This document shows, one piece after another, positions 1-9,342 of a stretch of 64,000 bases of DNA; positions within the stretch are counted from its first letter, which is position 1; every line of letters starts with the position of its first letter. Made by a program: the position numbers and the translations under genes. Source of the DNA: Bacteroidia bacterium (GTDB taxonomy: Bacteria > Bacteroidota > Bacteroidia > Bacteroidales > Prolixibacteraceae); NCBI GenBank assembly GCA_026391315.1, contig JAPLDT010000098.1, positions 1-64,000 of the forward strand. Reading direction: 5' to 3'. The notes beneath the pieces are model-generated. The model saw only the letters and a program-made list of their open reading frames with translations. It was not told where the DNA came from and did not search any database.

Positions 1-186
1 ATTCGGATTGGTTTTAGTTTATTATCAGGATCAGCAACCATGGTTGAGGCAAAGGAAGATGCCGAAATGGAAACGGCTGATATGGCTGCTCCTGTGCCTA
101 CTGTTTGTAAAAAGGATCTTCTCGTATTCATCTGTTGTTGTTTTAAATGTTGTTTGTATATTTTATCTTCTTATTTCGTTAAATAA
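1..186 (+). CDS. Possible C-terminal tail of a gene cut by the left window edge
   Basis: Frame 1 is open from the first base to a TAA at 184-186. It encodes an acidic stretch (MVEAKEDAEMETADMAAPVP) followed by a Cys-rich hydrophobic tail. No family is recognised. If real it would converge on the neighbouring minus-strand oxidoreductase with an 8-bp overlap. The Cys-rich end is unusual for a protein terminus, so this may be non-coding or frameshifted. Upstream sequence is needed to decide. Confidence 0.2.
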   Translation: MRIGFSLLSGSATMVEAKEDAEMETADMAAPVPTVCKKDLLVFICCCFKCCLYILSSYFVK

Positions 187-1774
187 TCTTCTTACTTATT
201 GGGTCCCATTCCACACGCCGTTTTTCCAGATATGATTTGGTTGCCATCACACAAGTAATGCCTTCTTCAAAAGCACGTTCTATGTTTGCACTTGTAACGC
301 CACCATTCCGTATACAATCCAACCACTCTTTAATATGCAAATAAGTGGTATCAACCTGATGACCGTCAATAGTTGTGGTGGTTAATCCCCTTGCTGTATA
401 GTATTTTGATGTAGCTCCTGATATTGCGTCAACTTTCCCAGAGTTTGAATTCAGAGAGATCATAGGTTCTGATGCACTTAGTAATCCTTCCTTAATCTGT
501 TTTTTGTAGCGTGTTGACTCCTCATCAACTGTAACTTCAATAGAGTTTCCTAATACCATAGAAGCGTCATGACCCATGAAAACCCGACCCCTGTTTTTGC
601 TGCATTCCAAATTCGCACTATAAAGTAAGGTTAAATCATGATTGGGATATTCAAAGACAACATGAAGCGAATCAGGTATTTCTCGGTTATCTTTCCAGAA
701 ATATATTCCACCTGAGGCAACTACTGATTTTGGGATACCTATCCTTAACAGTTGATTGACGGCATCGTATTCATGCGTAAACAATTGACCAATTACTCCT
801 GAGTCGTATGCAAACCATTTTTGCCAATTGTAGTAACGATCTATACTAAAGGGTACTTTAGGAGTTGTGCCAATCCATTGGTCCCAGTCAATTGTTTTTT
901 CGTCTCCCGGTTTGAGTTTGCCATTTTTGTCAAGGTGTCTGATCCAGGCTCCATCGGCTGAATTTCGATTTGTTGTTGTCTCAATCAGCGTGATCTTACC
1001 AAGTATGCCTTTATCAATAATTTCTTTAGCCTGCTGAAATACAATACTTTGAGTAATCTGATGCCCTAATTGGAAGACGATTCCACTGCTTTTTACAGTA
1101 TCGTAAACATCGCAGATCTCCGCTTCAGAAAGGGCTACACTTTTTTCGCAATAAACATGTTTCCCCGCTTTTGCAGCTGCAATAGTGATTTCAGCATGAT
1201 GGTGATCAGGAGTGGCAATCATAATAGCATCAATATCCTTATCATCCAGCATTTCCTGGTAATGACGATATCGTTTCACCGGGAGATTTGGTGTTGCTCC
1301 GGTTGTTCGTATTCCATTTCGTGCAATTTCCAGTCCTTTCTCTGCATGAAGATCAAACACATCACAGATACCGGTCAACGCAATATTTAAATTATCCTGT
1401 GCAAGCCAGTCCCCGAATATGCCTCTTTCTTTAAATGCTTCAACATCCGCTGGTTCCATAAATCCCAACCCGTTAACGTGGGCAACAGCCCTATTGCCAA
1501 AACCAATGATCCCGATACGGATCAGATCGCCTTTTGTTGCCGATGGGCTTTTTATCCCTTTTGTGTTATTAATGTTTTCCAGACCTAATTCTTGAATAAT
1601 CCTGTCTCGCTTTTGCTTGTCGAATGTTGTTTTCTTAAATATCTCAAAGGCAAACGCTCCTAAAACAGGTATTCCAATCATGGCCCTTAATAAGGCCCTG
1701 CGCTTAATTGTATTCTTTTGCGTTAGTTCCCTGTTATCCTCGTCTTGCAGTAATTGTTTTTTTCCTTTTCTCAT
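179..1774 (-). CDS. Gfo/Idh/MocA-family oxidoreductase with Tat-like leader
   Basis: NAD(P)-dependent sugar or cyclitol oxidoreductase of 531 aa. A Rossmann dinucleotide motif, GFGNRA, lies at residues 91-96 after a hydrophobic leader with twin arginines (residues 25-26, KRRALLR). Residues 187-196 (ATPDHHHAEI) and 209-217 (CEKSVALSE, the family's EKP loop with Ser for Pro) are typical of the family. The protein is longer than cytoplasmic members (about 340-380 aa) because of the leader and insertions. Tat export would let it fold with its cofactor first, as known for glucose-fructose oxidoreductase. Its start codon overlaps the stop of the DoxX gene (ATGA), so the two are translationally coupled. 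The substrate is unknown. Confidence 0.88.
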   Translation of the reverse strand: MRKGKKQLLQDEDNRELTQKNTIKRRALLRAMIGIPVLGAFAFEIFKKTTFDKQKRDRIIQELGLENINNTKGIKSPSATKGDLIRIGIIGFGNRAVAHVNGLGFMEPADVEAFKERGIFGDWLAQDNLNIALTGICDVFDLHAEKGLEIARNGIRTTGATPNLPVKRYRHYQEMLDDKDIDAIMIATPDHHHAEITIAAAKAGKHVYCEKSVALSEAEICDVYDTVKSSGIVFQLGHQITQSIVFQQAKEIIDKGILGKITLIETTTNRNSADGAWIRHLDKNGKLKPGDEKTIDWDQWIGTTPKVPFSIDRYYNWQKWFAYDSGVIGQLFTHEYDAVNQLLRIGIPKSVVASGGIYFWKDNREIPDSLHVVFEYPNHDLTLLYSANLECSKNRGRVFMGHDASMVLGNSIEVTVDEESTRYKKQIKEGLLSASEPMISLNSNSGKVDAISGATSKYYTARGLTTTTIDGHQVDTTYLHIKEWLDCIRNGGVTSANIERAFEEGITCVMATKSYLEKRRVEWDPISKKII

Positions 1775-2265
1775 TTGTTTCTGCGATTTTTAAAACTGGT
1801 GACAAAAACATCCAACCCTACAATCGAACTGGTTGGAAATAAGGCTAACGCAAACAAAGCCACAGCCTCAATCAGGGTTTTGCTAACAATCAGGTAGTTC
1901 CCTTCAATTGGAACTGAATATTCCAATCCAATTAATGGTGGATTTATAACATAGTAAACCAAAAGGAGTAAGGCCCCTGAAATTGCTGCCAGCCGGGTAA
2001 AAAGACCAAGAATCAGACCTAAGCCAATTGCTATTAGTCCCCAGATATTAAGAAAATCAACCATATTTAATACACTCTTATTCGAAATTATCCAAATCGA
2101 AAAACCTGAAAGGATCCATTTCGATTCCTTTAAAAATCCCATTGACGTCCAGTTGGGAGTTAAAAACTTTGAAACACCCTCATACAACAAATGCCAACCG
2201 ATTAAAAACCGCAAAAGAACCAGTATCGTCATCTGCAAAGGAGTGTAACTATTTTTTTCTTTCAT
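1771..2265 (-). CDS. DoxX-like integral membrane protein
   Basis: Small membrane protein of 164 aa with four hydrophobic segments. It has the DoxX/SURF4-type pattern: an N-terminal helix ending in a LLRFLIGWHLLYEGVSKF-type motif, and a later GLILGLFTRLAAISG segment. DoxX-family proteins are linked to membrane redox or thiol functions, but the role is poorly defined. The ATG at 2265 is preferred over an in-frame GTG at 2286. The gene is coupled by a 4-bp overlap to the downstream exported oxidoreductase, which suggests a membrane partner, perhaps for electron transfer or cofactor recycling. That role is inference from context only. Confidence 0.8.
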   Translation of the reverse strand: MKEKNSYTPLQMTILVLLRFLIGWHLLYEGVSKFLTPNWTSMGFLKESKWILSGFSIWIISNKSVLNMVDFLNIWGLIAIGLGLILGLFTRLAAISGALLLLVYYVINPPLIGLEYSVPIEGNYLIVSKTLIEAVALFALALFPTSSIVGLDVFVTSFKNRRNK

Positions 2266-2388
2266 TGATGTTGTAATTAAGGGCACCTCTAAAAACTATT
2301 TTTTTTCGATGCAGTTGTTTATAAAAACATATTGACAACTATTCTCTATATGTTGAAACCAAACTCCTTTATCAACAGTTCTCTCCCC

Positions 2389-3957
2389 TTAATAATAGGA
2401 TGGTAAACTTTCAGGGTGATGACCATGTCCGTCATCCCATACAGACGGTTCCTGCACCCCCTTTGAGATAGATCTACAAACAGGAGCCGAGCTCGGGATG
2501 CGCTCCATGAACATCCGATACAGCTCCTGCGCATTAATATCATGGCCGGATAACCTGCTTCCTGAAATTTGCAAACCGGAGACATCATCTGCCATTACCG
2601 GAACGCGCTCATCCGGCTTTTCAACTCCAAACACAATATTATGAATAGAAATGCCTTCAGCATGCCGGATATATAAACCAGATACCGGAAGATTATCCCA
2701 CACTGATGGTTGAGGATATCCGCGCTCATCTTCTTTTACTATTTTATTAAAACCACCTTGTTTTATCCCGCCATTCATGAAGAGTTGTATATTGTTCAAA
2801 GAAATATTTTTAACAGGATATCCCGGAATTCCGGTAATTGACGATCCCCAACTCCCTGCGCCATATGCAACGACATTGTTTATTGAAATATTATTCACTT
2901 TACCAACTTCCGGTTCAGGCGCATCTTTAGCATGCTTACGGGCCCGATTGCCTAACCTGATATATAGAGGGGCCATGGTCCCATAAATAGTAAGGTTATT
3001 CACAGAAATTCCTTCCATTGTTCCTCCATCTACAATAATCAGGGAAAGGCCCGTGATACCAATTTTTGGAGTATTAAAGTATGGTGTTGTTGGGGATCTG
3101 GAGGGCTTTACAATACAATTGGAAATAACGATATTACGAAATCCACCTGTAGATTCTGTCCCTGCTTTGATGGCATTGCAGTAACTTGAAACAATGCAGT
3201 TGGAGATAAGAATATCTTCGGAAGGCGCAGTACCAGTGCTTTTAAGTGTGATCCCGTCATCGTCTGAATCAAAAATACAATCAGACAATACAAACCGGCG
3301 GCATCCATCAATATCGATTGCATCATTGTTATAGTTACAATGATTATAAACCGATACTTTCTGGACAATAACATCTTCACAATCCAGATAATGCTGGTTC
3401 CAATTTCCTGAATTATTGATACTCAAACCTTCAACCCGGATATTTTTGCAAGAGATAAAAGTTATATTGCGGGGTCTTAAATCCGGAGAATCATCCAGAT
3501 CTCTCACTACTTTTTGAAATTGTCCCTGCCCATCAATTGTTCCGTTTCCGGTTATTGCAATATTCTCAATTCCCTCTGCATAGATAAGGGCACAAAAGCC
3601 CTTATCGTCCCTGAGAGAACGATACCGGGGAACTGGCTGAAGCGGATAATCTTCCTTATGCGGGCTTCCCAGAATAGTGGAAGAATGTTCAAAATATAAT
3701 TCCACATTACTTTTTAACACAATAGTGCCGGATAAATACTTACCTGACGGGATAATAACCCTTCCACCTCCTGAATTTGAGCAGGCATCAACAGTTGATT
3801 GAATTGCTGCTGTATTTAAGGTGGTGCCATTACCTACGGCGCCGTAATCCAAAATATTATAATCTTTGGACCAGCAATTCAAACTGGTTAAAATAAATAT
3901 CGGGATTAAAAAAATTGAAAGCTTTGTTCTTTTCATTTTTTTGATTTTTGGTGACAT
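2389..3957 (-). CDS. GH28-like (polygalacturonase-fold) glycoside hydrolase
   Basis: Exported right-handed beta-helix protein of 522 aa (or 515 from the second Met at 3936, which looks like the better signal-peptide start). After the leader it has the pectinase-family opening DYGAVGNGTTLNTAAIQ and many beta-helix coils rich in N/I/V. The GH28 catalytic aspartates are plausible at N-N-D (210-212) and D-S-D-D-D-G (230-235). The canonical GHG histidine motif is replaced by SYCNAIKAG (258-266) and no RIK motif is seen, so it is a divergent member whose substrate may differ from homogalacturonan. The last ~25 residues read oddly and a late frameshift cannot be excluded. It lies in the far end of the polysaccharide-use locus. 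Confidence 0.85.
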   Translation of the reverse strand: MSPKIKKMKRTKLSIFLIPIFILTSLNCWSKDYNILDYGAVGNGTTLNTAAIQSTVDACSNSGGGRVIIPSGKYLSGTIVLKSNVELYFEHSSTILGSPHKEDYPLQPVPRYRSLRDDKGFCALIYAEGIENIAITGNGTIDGQGQFQKVVRDLDDSPDLRPRNITFISCKNIRVEGLSINNSGNWNQHYLDCEDVIVQKVSVYNHCNYNNDAIDIDGCRRFVLSDCIFDSDDDGITLKSTGTAPSEDILISNCIVSSYCNAIKAGTESTGGFRNIVISNCIVKPSRSPTTPYFNTPKIGITGLSLIIVDGGTMEGISVNNLTIYGTMAPLYIRLGNRARKHAKDAPEPEVGKVNNISINNVVAYGAGSWGSSITGIPGYPVKNISLNNIQLFMNGGIKQGGFNKIVKEDERGYPQPSVWDNLPVSGLYIRHAEGISIHNIVFGVEKPDERVPVMADDVSGLQISGSRLSGHDINAQELYRMFMERIPSSAPVCRSISKGVQEPSVWDDGHGHHPESLPSYY

Positions 3958-4003
3958 CCTACTTTTTTTGAAGTTATTGTTTGCGATAAAATGTTAATAT
4001 ACA

Positions 4004-6094
4004 TCACGCCTTACCGGCATTCGCGTTCCATGGTTCTATCTGGCGCAGGTTTTTCGATGCAAGGGCACGGTAACAATCGGGCAGATCAAAGGTTCTCAAC
4101 ACACCAGGTAATAACGATGACAATGGCCAGTTATATTCTTCATTTTCTGCTATATCACTATAGCTGGTAAGCGCATTTTTCAGGGTGATTTGTGACACGG
4201 TATCTGATAACAGTGCAGCAAACGTCGCAGGAATTGCCCCCCAGCCCTTTCCAATCAGGTGAATTTCCTCGTGACCGTATGACTTTAGCAAACTGATGAC
4301 GCGAAGCACATCAAAGGTTTTTTGCCCTACATAGGGATAATCAAGCATGATGCTGTGCTCCGCATAGAAATAGTCGTTGCCATAAGGCTCCAGAAAGTCG
4401 TTATCGCAGGTATTGGGCTGAGATTCACCGATACCCCTCACGTCGCACGCAAAAACAGCAGAATTTGGCTCGGTGCGGATCAGTTCTGCCAGCAAAGGCT
4501 CCTGACGTAATTCATCGTCTGCCGACTGATGCGAGACGTACAGCAGCGCCCGCTTTAACCCTACCGGTGGACGGGAAACAAGTTCATTGTCGTCCAACCG
4601 GTAAACCGGGATAGAGATGTTAGCCTCAGTTTCTACCAAATAGATGCCTGAAAATTTCTTTGGATAAAGACGGTTTGGCACAGGGCGTAAAATGCGAAAG
4701 TCAGGAACCCCTGTGTATTGGGGAAGTTTTAAAGCATCAATAACGGCCTGTTTTAACGCATCACCATTAAGGCTGCCCCGTTTATTTTTAAGTGAACCAG
4801 AGAGCTGACTCGTGAAGGAGAAAACATTGCGCGAGCCGGATTCACCAACCTGACCATGCGGTGTGCACCAAAGTGTTTCTTCTTTTTCCAAAACGATTAA
4901 AGGTTCTTCATTCGTATTTGAAATTTTCGTTACCCTGTTGAAACAACCATACATTGCTTCACGATTTAACTGCGAATAACCATGGTAATCAGGGCCAACA
5001 AAAAGCTGAATGTTTTGTTCTGCTCCGAGCAACCGATATAGATACTTTAATCTGGCAATGGATTCCTCCAATCCCCTGGCATCAAAGAAATCCTTCTCCT
5101 GGCCCAGCAGGATTACCGGTTTAGGCGCCATTGCCGCGATAAAGTCCGAATGGTCGAGCCCTAGAACCAGTGCATACGGCGGGTACTGCTCATTGTCGGC
5201 AGGGAGTTCGTTTTCCAGGTTGTGAAGAAAAGTCGTCACAAAGCAACTGGGAGCGGCCATAGTGAAACGAGGTTCAACTCCGCACAACCATGTGGTTTGG
5301 GTACCTCCGCCGGAGTTTCCCGTTACACCAATATGTTTCGGGTCCACTTCAGGTCTTGTAAGCAGATAGTCCAGTGCACGAATCCCATCCCATGCGAACC
5401 ATGAATTTAAAGATTCACCGGTGAGAACCATCTGGTTACCTGTATAGAGATGCTCCATTACACTAATTCCATGACGCGGTTTAAATTCACTGTTGAGATA
5501 TTGGAGCCTTTCGCCCTGGCCCACAGGATCAAAGATCAATACTACGTAACCCTTTCTTGCAAGACCCTGTGCAAAAGATTGATACCCAGGATAAGCTTTG
5601 CCATTATTGCTATGGCCGCAGGTGCCGACAACGGCAGGTAGCGGCATTTTTCGTCCTTTGGGGACATAGAGGTTTGCGGTAACCTGAAAACCCGGACGGC
5701 TCTCGAAAATTACTTTTTCAATGTTATAAGTATCCCGTTCAAGCATCCCGGTAACGCGGGCATTCAAGGGTGTCTTATCCGGCCATGGGCCAAAACACTG
5801 TTGGATCTTTGCCCGCACCTCACGTACATAATTCTCAGCATCGCTTCTGGTGCGCAAGGCGGAACGTCGGTTATCAGCCTTTTGTTCAACCTGGCGCACA
5901 CGTCCAACAAAATACTCGTGGACCATGCGGGGAAAACGGTTCAATGGTACGAGGGGGGAAATATCGCCAGGTTCTAGAGCTAAAGCAGGTTGCGATAGCA
6001 TTTTGTTGCCATAGGTTGGCAGAATACCGGCACCGACAAATCCAATCCCGGTAAGGCCGCTTAGTTTTAAAAACCCTCTTCGGTTATTTTTCAT
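4004..6094 (-). CDS. Two-domain alpha/beta-hydrolase (acetyl xylan esterase-like) with Tat leader
   Basis: Exported esterase-like protein of 696 aa. The N-terminus has a strong twin-arginine motif (NRRGFLK, residues 4-10). The first hydrolase domain (about 100-390) carries the nucleophile elbow GNSGGG (259-264, Ser261) and a plausible late His in GPDYHGY. A second, alpha/beta-hydrolase-like region (about 480-690) has GKGWG at 615-619, where Gly617 sits at the nucleophile position, so it is probably non-catalytic. Relatives are annotated as acetyl xylan esterases or dienelactone hydrolases. It may remove ester groups from the glycan before the flanking GH28 and GH36 enzymes act. Local base composition is somewhat G+C-richer than its neighbours. 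Confidence 0.82.
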   Translation of the reverse strand: MKNNRRGFLKLSGLTGIGFVGAGILPTYGNKMLSQPALALEPGDISPLVPLNRFPRMVHEYFVGRVRQVEQKADNRRSALRTRSDAENYVREVRAKIQQCFGPWPDKTPLNARVTGMLERDTYNIEKVIFESRPGFQVTANLYVPKGRKMPLPAVVGTCGHSNNGKAYPGYQSFAQGLARKGYVVLIFDPVGQGERLQYLNSEFKPRHGISVMEHLYTGNQMVLTGESLNSWFAWDGIRALDYLLTRPEVDPKHIGVTGNSGGGTQTTWLCGVEPRFTMAAPSCFVTTFLHNLENELPADNEQYPPYALVLGLDHSDFIAAMAPKPVILLGQEKDFFDARGLEESIARLKYLYRLLGAEQNIQLFVGPDYHGYSQLNREAMYGCFNRVTKISNTNEEPLIVLEKEETLWCTPHGQVGESGSRNVFSFTSQLSGSLKNKRGSLNGDALKQAVIDALKLPQYTGVPDFRILRPVPNRLYPKKFSGIYLVETEANISIPVYRLDDNELVSRPPVGLKRALLYVSHQSADDELRQEPLLAELIRTEPNSAVFACDVRGIGESQPNTCDNDFLEPYGNDYFYAEHSIMLDYPYVGQKTFDVLRVISLLKSYGHEEIHLIGKGWGAIPATFAALLSDTVSQITLKNALTSYSDIAENEEYNWPLSSLLPGVLRTFDLPDCYRALASKNLRQIEPWNANAGKA

Positions 6095-6117
6095 TTTTTA
6101 TGATTTTAAAACAGCAC

Positions 6118-7074
6118 TTACTTATTGTCAGAACTTAACCAACTCACCTTTTGTTCCGATTTGTGAGGTTGTCCAATAATATCCCTGTAAAGTTCTGGTT
6201 TCCTCGCATTAATGTAGCGGAATCCACCTGCCATTGTAAGTTTTTCACGTGTTAAAGTTGCTGTGACAAAATCGTCACCAAGTGTCTTGCATTCGGCAAG
6301 GATATCTCCAAAGGGGTCTATAATCATTGAGCAGCCATTTTTTAATTGGTCATCATCCATGCCGATTGGGTTTGAGAAAACGGCATAAATAGCATTGTCA
6401 TAAGCCCTTGCAGGTAGCCACTTCATTAACCATTCCCGTCCTTTCATGCCATTAAACTCCAATCGCAAAGAAGTCGGATCTGTTTCCCTGTTTTCCCAAA
6501 GTTTAGGATCTACAAAACCTGCACCGGGCCGGGTCGAAGGAGTACACATGGTTACGTGAGGCATGAAGATGATTTCAGCGCCTAAAAGTTTTGTCGCCCT
6601 GACATTTTCAATGATGTTGTTATCATAGCAAATTAATATACCGCATTTCCAGCCATGTAGTTCAAAAACACAATATTGATCACCTGCTGAAATGTGCAGA
6701 TTGACAAAGGGATGTAGTTTTCTAAATTTTGCCACCAATCCATTTTTATCAATACAAACATAAGCTTTGAATATTTTTTCATTTTTATCTTTCTCAAAAA
6801 GTCCTGCTAAAATGGTTATGTTCCATTTTTTGGCTATTTCGGTGAGTTTCAAAATACTTTCTCCTTCCGGAATAAATTCAGCCAAATCAAGCATTTGAGC
6901 TTTTGTAAGATGCAAGGCAAATGTATAACCGGTAATTGAACATTCATGAAAAGCAATGACGTCGGAACCTTCAAGCGATGCTTTTTCTGCTAGTTTATCA
7001 ATAAGGGAAAGATTGTAGGCTTTATCGCCACTTTTGTTCTCAAATTGTGCTGTCGAAATCTTTAATTTATCCAT
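6118..7074 (-). CDS. Carbon-nitrogen hydrolase (nitrilase superfamily)
   Basis: Cytoplasmic C-N bond hydrolase of 318 aa with a complete Glu-Lys-Cys triad: Glu44 (FHECSITGY), Lys119 (KFRKLHPF) and Cys149 (ILICYDN). The family includes amidases, carbamoylases and omega-amidases; the exact substrate cannot be assigned. No signal peptide is visible. A conserved intergenic element shared with three other genes lies about 41 nt upstream of the start codon. Its setting among amino-sugar and amide-cleaving enzymes suggests release of an amide-linked group or nitrogen. Confidence 0.87.
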   Translation of the reverse strand: MDKLKISTAQFENKSGDKAYNLSLIDKLAEKASLEGSDVIAFHECSITGYTFALHLTKAQMLDLAEFIPEGESILKLTEIAKKWNITILAGLFEKDKNEKIFKAYVCIDKNGLVAKFRKLHPFVNLHISAGDQYCVFELHGWKCGILICYDNNIIENVRATKLLGAEIIFMPHVTMCTPSTRPGAGFVDPKLWENRETDPTSLRLEFNGMKGREWLMKWLPARAYDNAIYAVFSNPIGMDDDQLKNGCSMIIDPFGDILAECKTLGDDFVTATLTREKLTMAGGFRYINARKPELYRDIIGQPHKSEQKVSWLSSDNK

Positions 7075-7092
7075 CTGTCATTATCATTACTT

Positions 7093-7125
7093 ATATCTAA
7101 TTTGAATTTTTGAACCGGAATTAAT
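7093..7125 (-). promoter_or_regulatory. Conserved intergenic element, copy 1 (upstream of nitrilase gene)
   Basis: On the coding strand it reads approximately AATTCCGGTTCAAAAATTC followed by AAATTAGATATAA. The CCGG core is about 41 nt before the start codon. Closely related sequences occur at 18481-18520, 35186-35240 and 37257-37309, each upstream of a minus-strand gene, so a shared promoter or operator is plausible. Confidence 0.5.
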
Positions 7126-7133
7126 TAGGTATT

Positions 7134-9251
7134 CTATCTTACACTTATCTCAAATAGATCGCCGGAGTACAATCCATCGATACTTAATTCAAATCCATTG
7201 GTCTGAAGCTCCTGTCCGGTTAATGTTGAAACCACTTTCCCCTCCATTGATTTAACTTGGTATCTTATAAGGGGATCAAGATACTTCACTGTAACTATTC
7301 GTTTTGTCTCAACTGAGCCATGTCTGAATACCCCAATAATACCTCCGTTCTTTGTTTCTGTATTGATTCGCTGGAAACCGTCCCACATTCCTTCCGTTGG
7401 CTCCCCGTACCCTGGCAGATCCTGTCGAAAACTCATGATGTCATATTTGCTTGCCATAAGTTGAAGCCAATCGGCATAAAAACGGTATTTCTTAAAATCA
7501 CTTTCCGACAGTTTTCTTGGGTCACCAAGCATAATTGGTAAGGCGCCGGCAATTGATTTGATGTGCATTTCCCATTCTTTATCCTGCATCTCAGGATTTC
7601 CTATTACCAGTGCAGTAGCCGGCATTGCAGGTGATCGCCACCATGCCATATTACGAACCCGGATATCGGTTTTTTCTCCAACGTCACCATCGAAATTGGA
7701 AAGCCAGTCACCTTCTGCATGTTTCACTAAGGCATAGTCAATTAGCTGTACGCCACCAATAGTTTCAAAAGTACAATCAATAAAAAGATCTGGCTTTGCT
7801 GCATGCAGTTCATCAAAGAGTTGCCACAGACGCTCATAATTGGAGTATAGTGACTCATTATGATCTTTGTGACCCGGGTGAGATGTTGAATAACAACCCG
7901 ATTCAGTATGGTCAAAAGTATAAGCGCTTGTAACTACAGCTAAATCAAGCTTCAGATATTGCAGACCGTAGTCCATAGTTAGTTTGAGCAAAATATCTTT
8001 GATATAATCATACCATCCAGTACCAAAACAGGCAGTGTATCTCTCTTTGTCATTTGCCGCATGCAAGGAAGTGGTTTTACCATTTTTATCTCGCACAAAC
8101 CATTCAGGGTGAGCCTGAAGCACTTTGCTCGATTGAGTAGCGCTTCCAATACTAACCCACAATCCGGGTTTCATTCCCAACGATTTAATATAATCAAAAA
8201 CAGGTTTCAGTCCATTGGGAAATTTCTTCTTGTCGATACCCCAGTCTCCATAATTATCCTGCCAGCCGTCGTCAATAATAAATTCCTTCATTCCTGCACC
8301 GGCAGCAGATTTTGCCAGTTCCATAACCAGCTTTTCATTAATATTTTTTTCAAAGGGGATCCAGGTATTGTAAACAAAGGTTGGCTTCTCTTTGAGCTCT
8401 GAAAGACGAATTCCCATATGCTTACGCACAAAGTCGGGAACTGATGTATTAAGTATTTCATCGGGTGTCTTTTGATTGTTATATACCATGGTAAATACCT
8501 GAGGTGTTTCAAACGATTCACCTTTTTCAATCCATTTACGGAATGGGTAAAGAGCATTTTTATGGGTCAGTCCCACGCATATTTCAGGCGCTTCCCAGAA
8601 TACAGAGGTATGTTTAATTACCCCTGAGGCTTCATTACCAATGACAATTCCCTGCTCCCAGTTCATGTCATGAACAATAACCAACGCATCCTGTTTTCCT
8701 CCCTCATAATTACCAAGGTAGCGTCTCCTTCCGTAATCGTGGTATATCCAGCTATATGTAACAGGGTACCAACTGAATACTTCAAACTTCTCTATGTCAA
8801 CTGATTCCAGTTTAACAATCTCATTCGTTAAATTTTTAACAACCAAGCTTTTGCGAATAGCGGGAGAATTCGGGTACATTAAATATTTCAGGGTCAATTC
8901 TACTTTTTTATCCTGACTGAGGAGCGTTACTGCGGCGCCATCGCCTTCATTTGAATCTGTGATTGACCGGATATCACTGAGGCTCCAGTTTCCTTTACCT
9001 GAATAGACTATATCATTGACTTCAAAATGAAAATCGGGATTGCTATTCAAAAAATAGTCAAAATTTCCATATACAGGTTTATATGAAGTGGTAATAAAAT
9101 TGCCATCAAAAGAAGGAAGCTTAATAGTTCGCTGAACGATTCCATTATTAAGGGTTAATTCATTTTTAGTCCAGGTTGCAAAGGGACTAGCAATCGAAAA
9201 GCCACAGGTCATTAAATCAATTAATAAAATGAAAATAATTTTCTTCATCAT
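7134..9251 (-). CDS. GH36-type alpha-galactosidase
   Basis: Exported glycoside hydrolase of 705 aa. A signal peptide (residues 1-22) is followed by an N-terminal beta-sandwich domain and a TIM barrel. Signature residues are DDGWQ (327-331) and the clan GH-D nucleophile motif K-x-D (YLKLDL, Asp436). The probable acid/base lies in the HAEGDWLSNFDGD region near 511-523. The family releases terminal alpha-galactose, and some members release alpha-GalNAc. It lies between the esterase/nitrilase pair and a cation symporter. Confidence 0.9.
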   Translation of the reverse strand: MMKKIIFILLIDLMTCGFSIASPFATWTKNELTLNNGIVQRTIKLPSFDGNFITTSYKPVYGNFDYFLNSNPDFHFEVNDIVYSGKGNWSLSDIRSITDSNEGDGAAVTLLSQDKKVELTLKYLMYPNSPAIRKSLVVKNLTNEIVKLESVDIEKFEVFSWYPVTYSWIYHDYGRRRYLGNYEGGKQDALVIVHDMNWEQGIVIGNEASGVIKHTSVFWEAPEICVGLTHKNALYPFRKWIEKGESFETPQVFTMVYNNQKTPDEILNTSVPDFVRKHMGIRLSELKEKPTFVYNTWIPFEKNINEKLVMELAKSAAGAGMKEFIIDDGWQDNYGDWGIDKKKFPNGLKPVFDYIKSLGMKPGLWVSIGSATQSSKVLQAHPEWFVRDKNGKTTSLHAANDKERYTACFGTGWYDYIKDILLKLTMDYGLQYLKLDLAVVTSAYTFDHTESGCYSTSHPGHKDHNESLYSNYERLWQLFDELHAAKPDLFIDCTFETIGGVQLIDYALVKHAEGDWLSNFDGDVGEKTDIRVRNMAWWRSPAMPATALVIGNPEMQDKEWEMHIKSIAGALPIMLGDPRKLSESDFKKYRFYADWLQLMASKYDIMSFRQDLPGYGEPTEGMWDGFQRINTETKNGGIIGVFRHGSVETKRIVTVKYLDPLIRYQVKSMEGKVVSTLTGQELQTNGFELSIDGLYSGDLFEISVR

Positions 9252-9342
9252 AAAGTATTTTTGAAATTAATTGTTTTTTCAGGTTGCACACTTTATTTAT
9301 TTCTATATCAGGTCATTCACGGGCATTCATATTATTATATTA

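Noticed and set aside
2346-2588. Open frame of 80 codons overlapping the 3' end of the GH28-like gene
   Set aside because: It lies in a different frame of the same strand, has no leader or family match, and most of it overlaps a well-supported gene. It is only kept in mind as a possible late frameshift of GH28.
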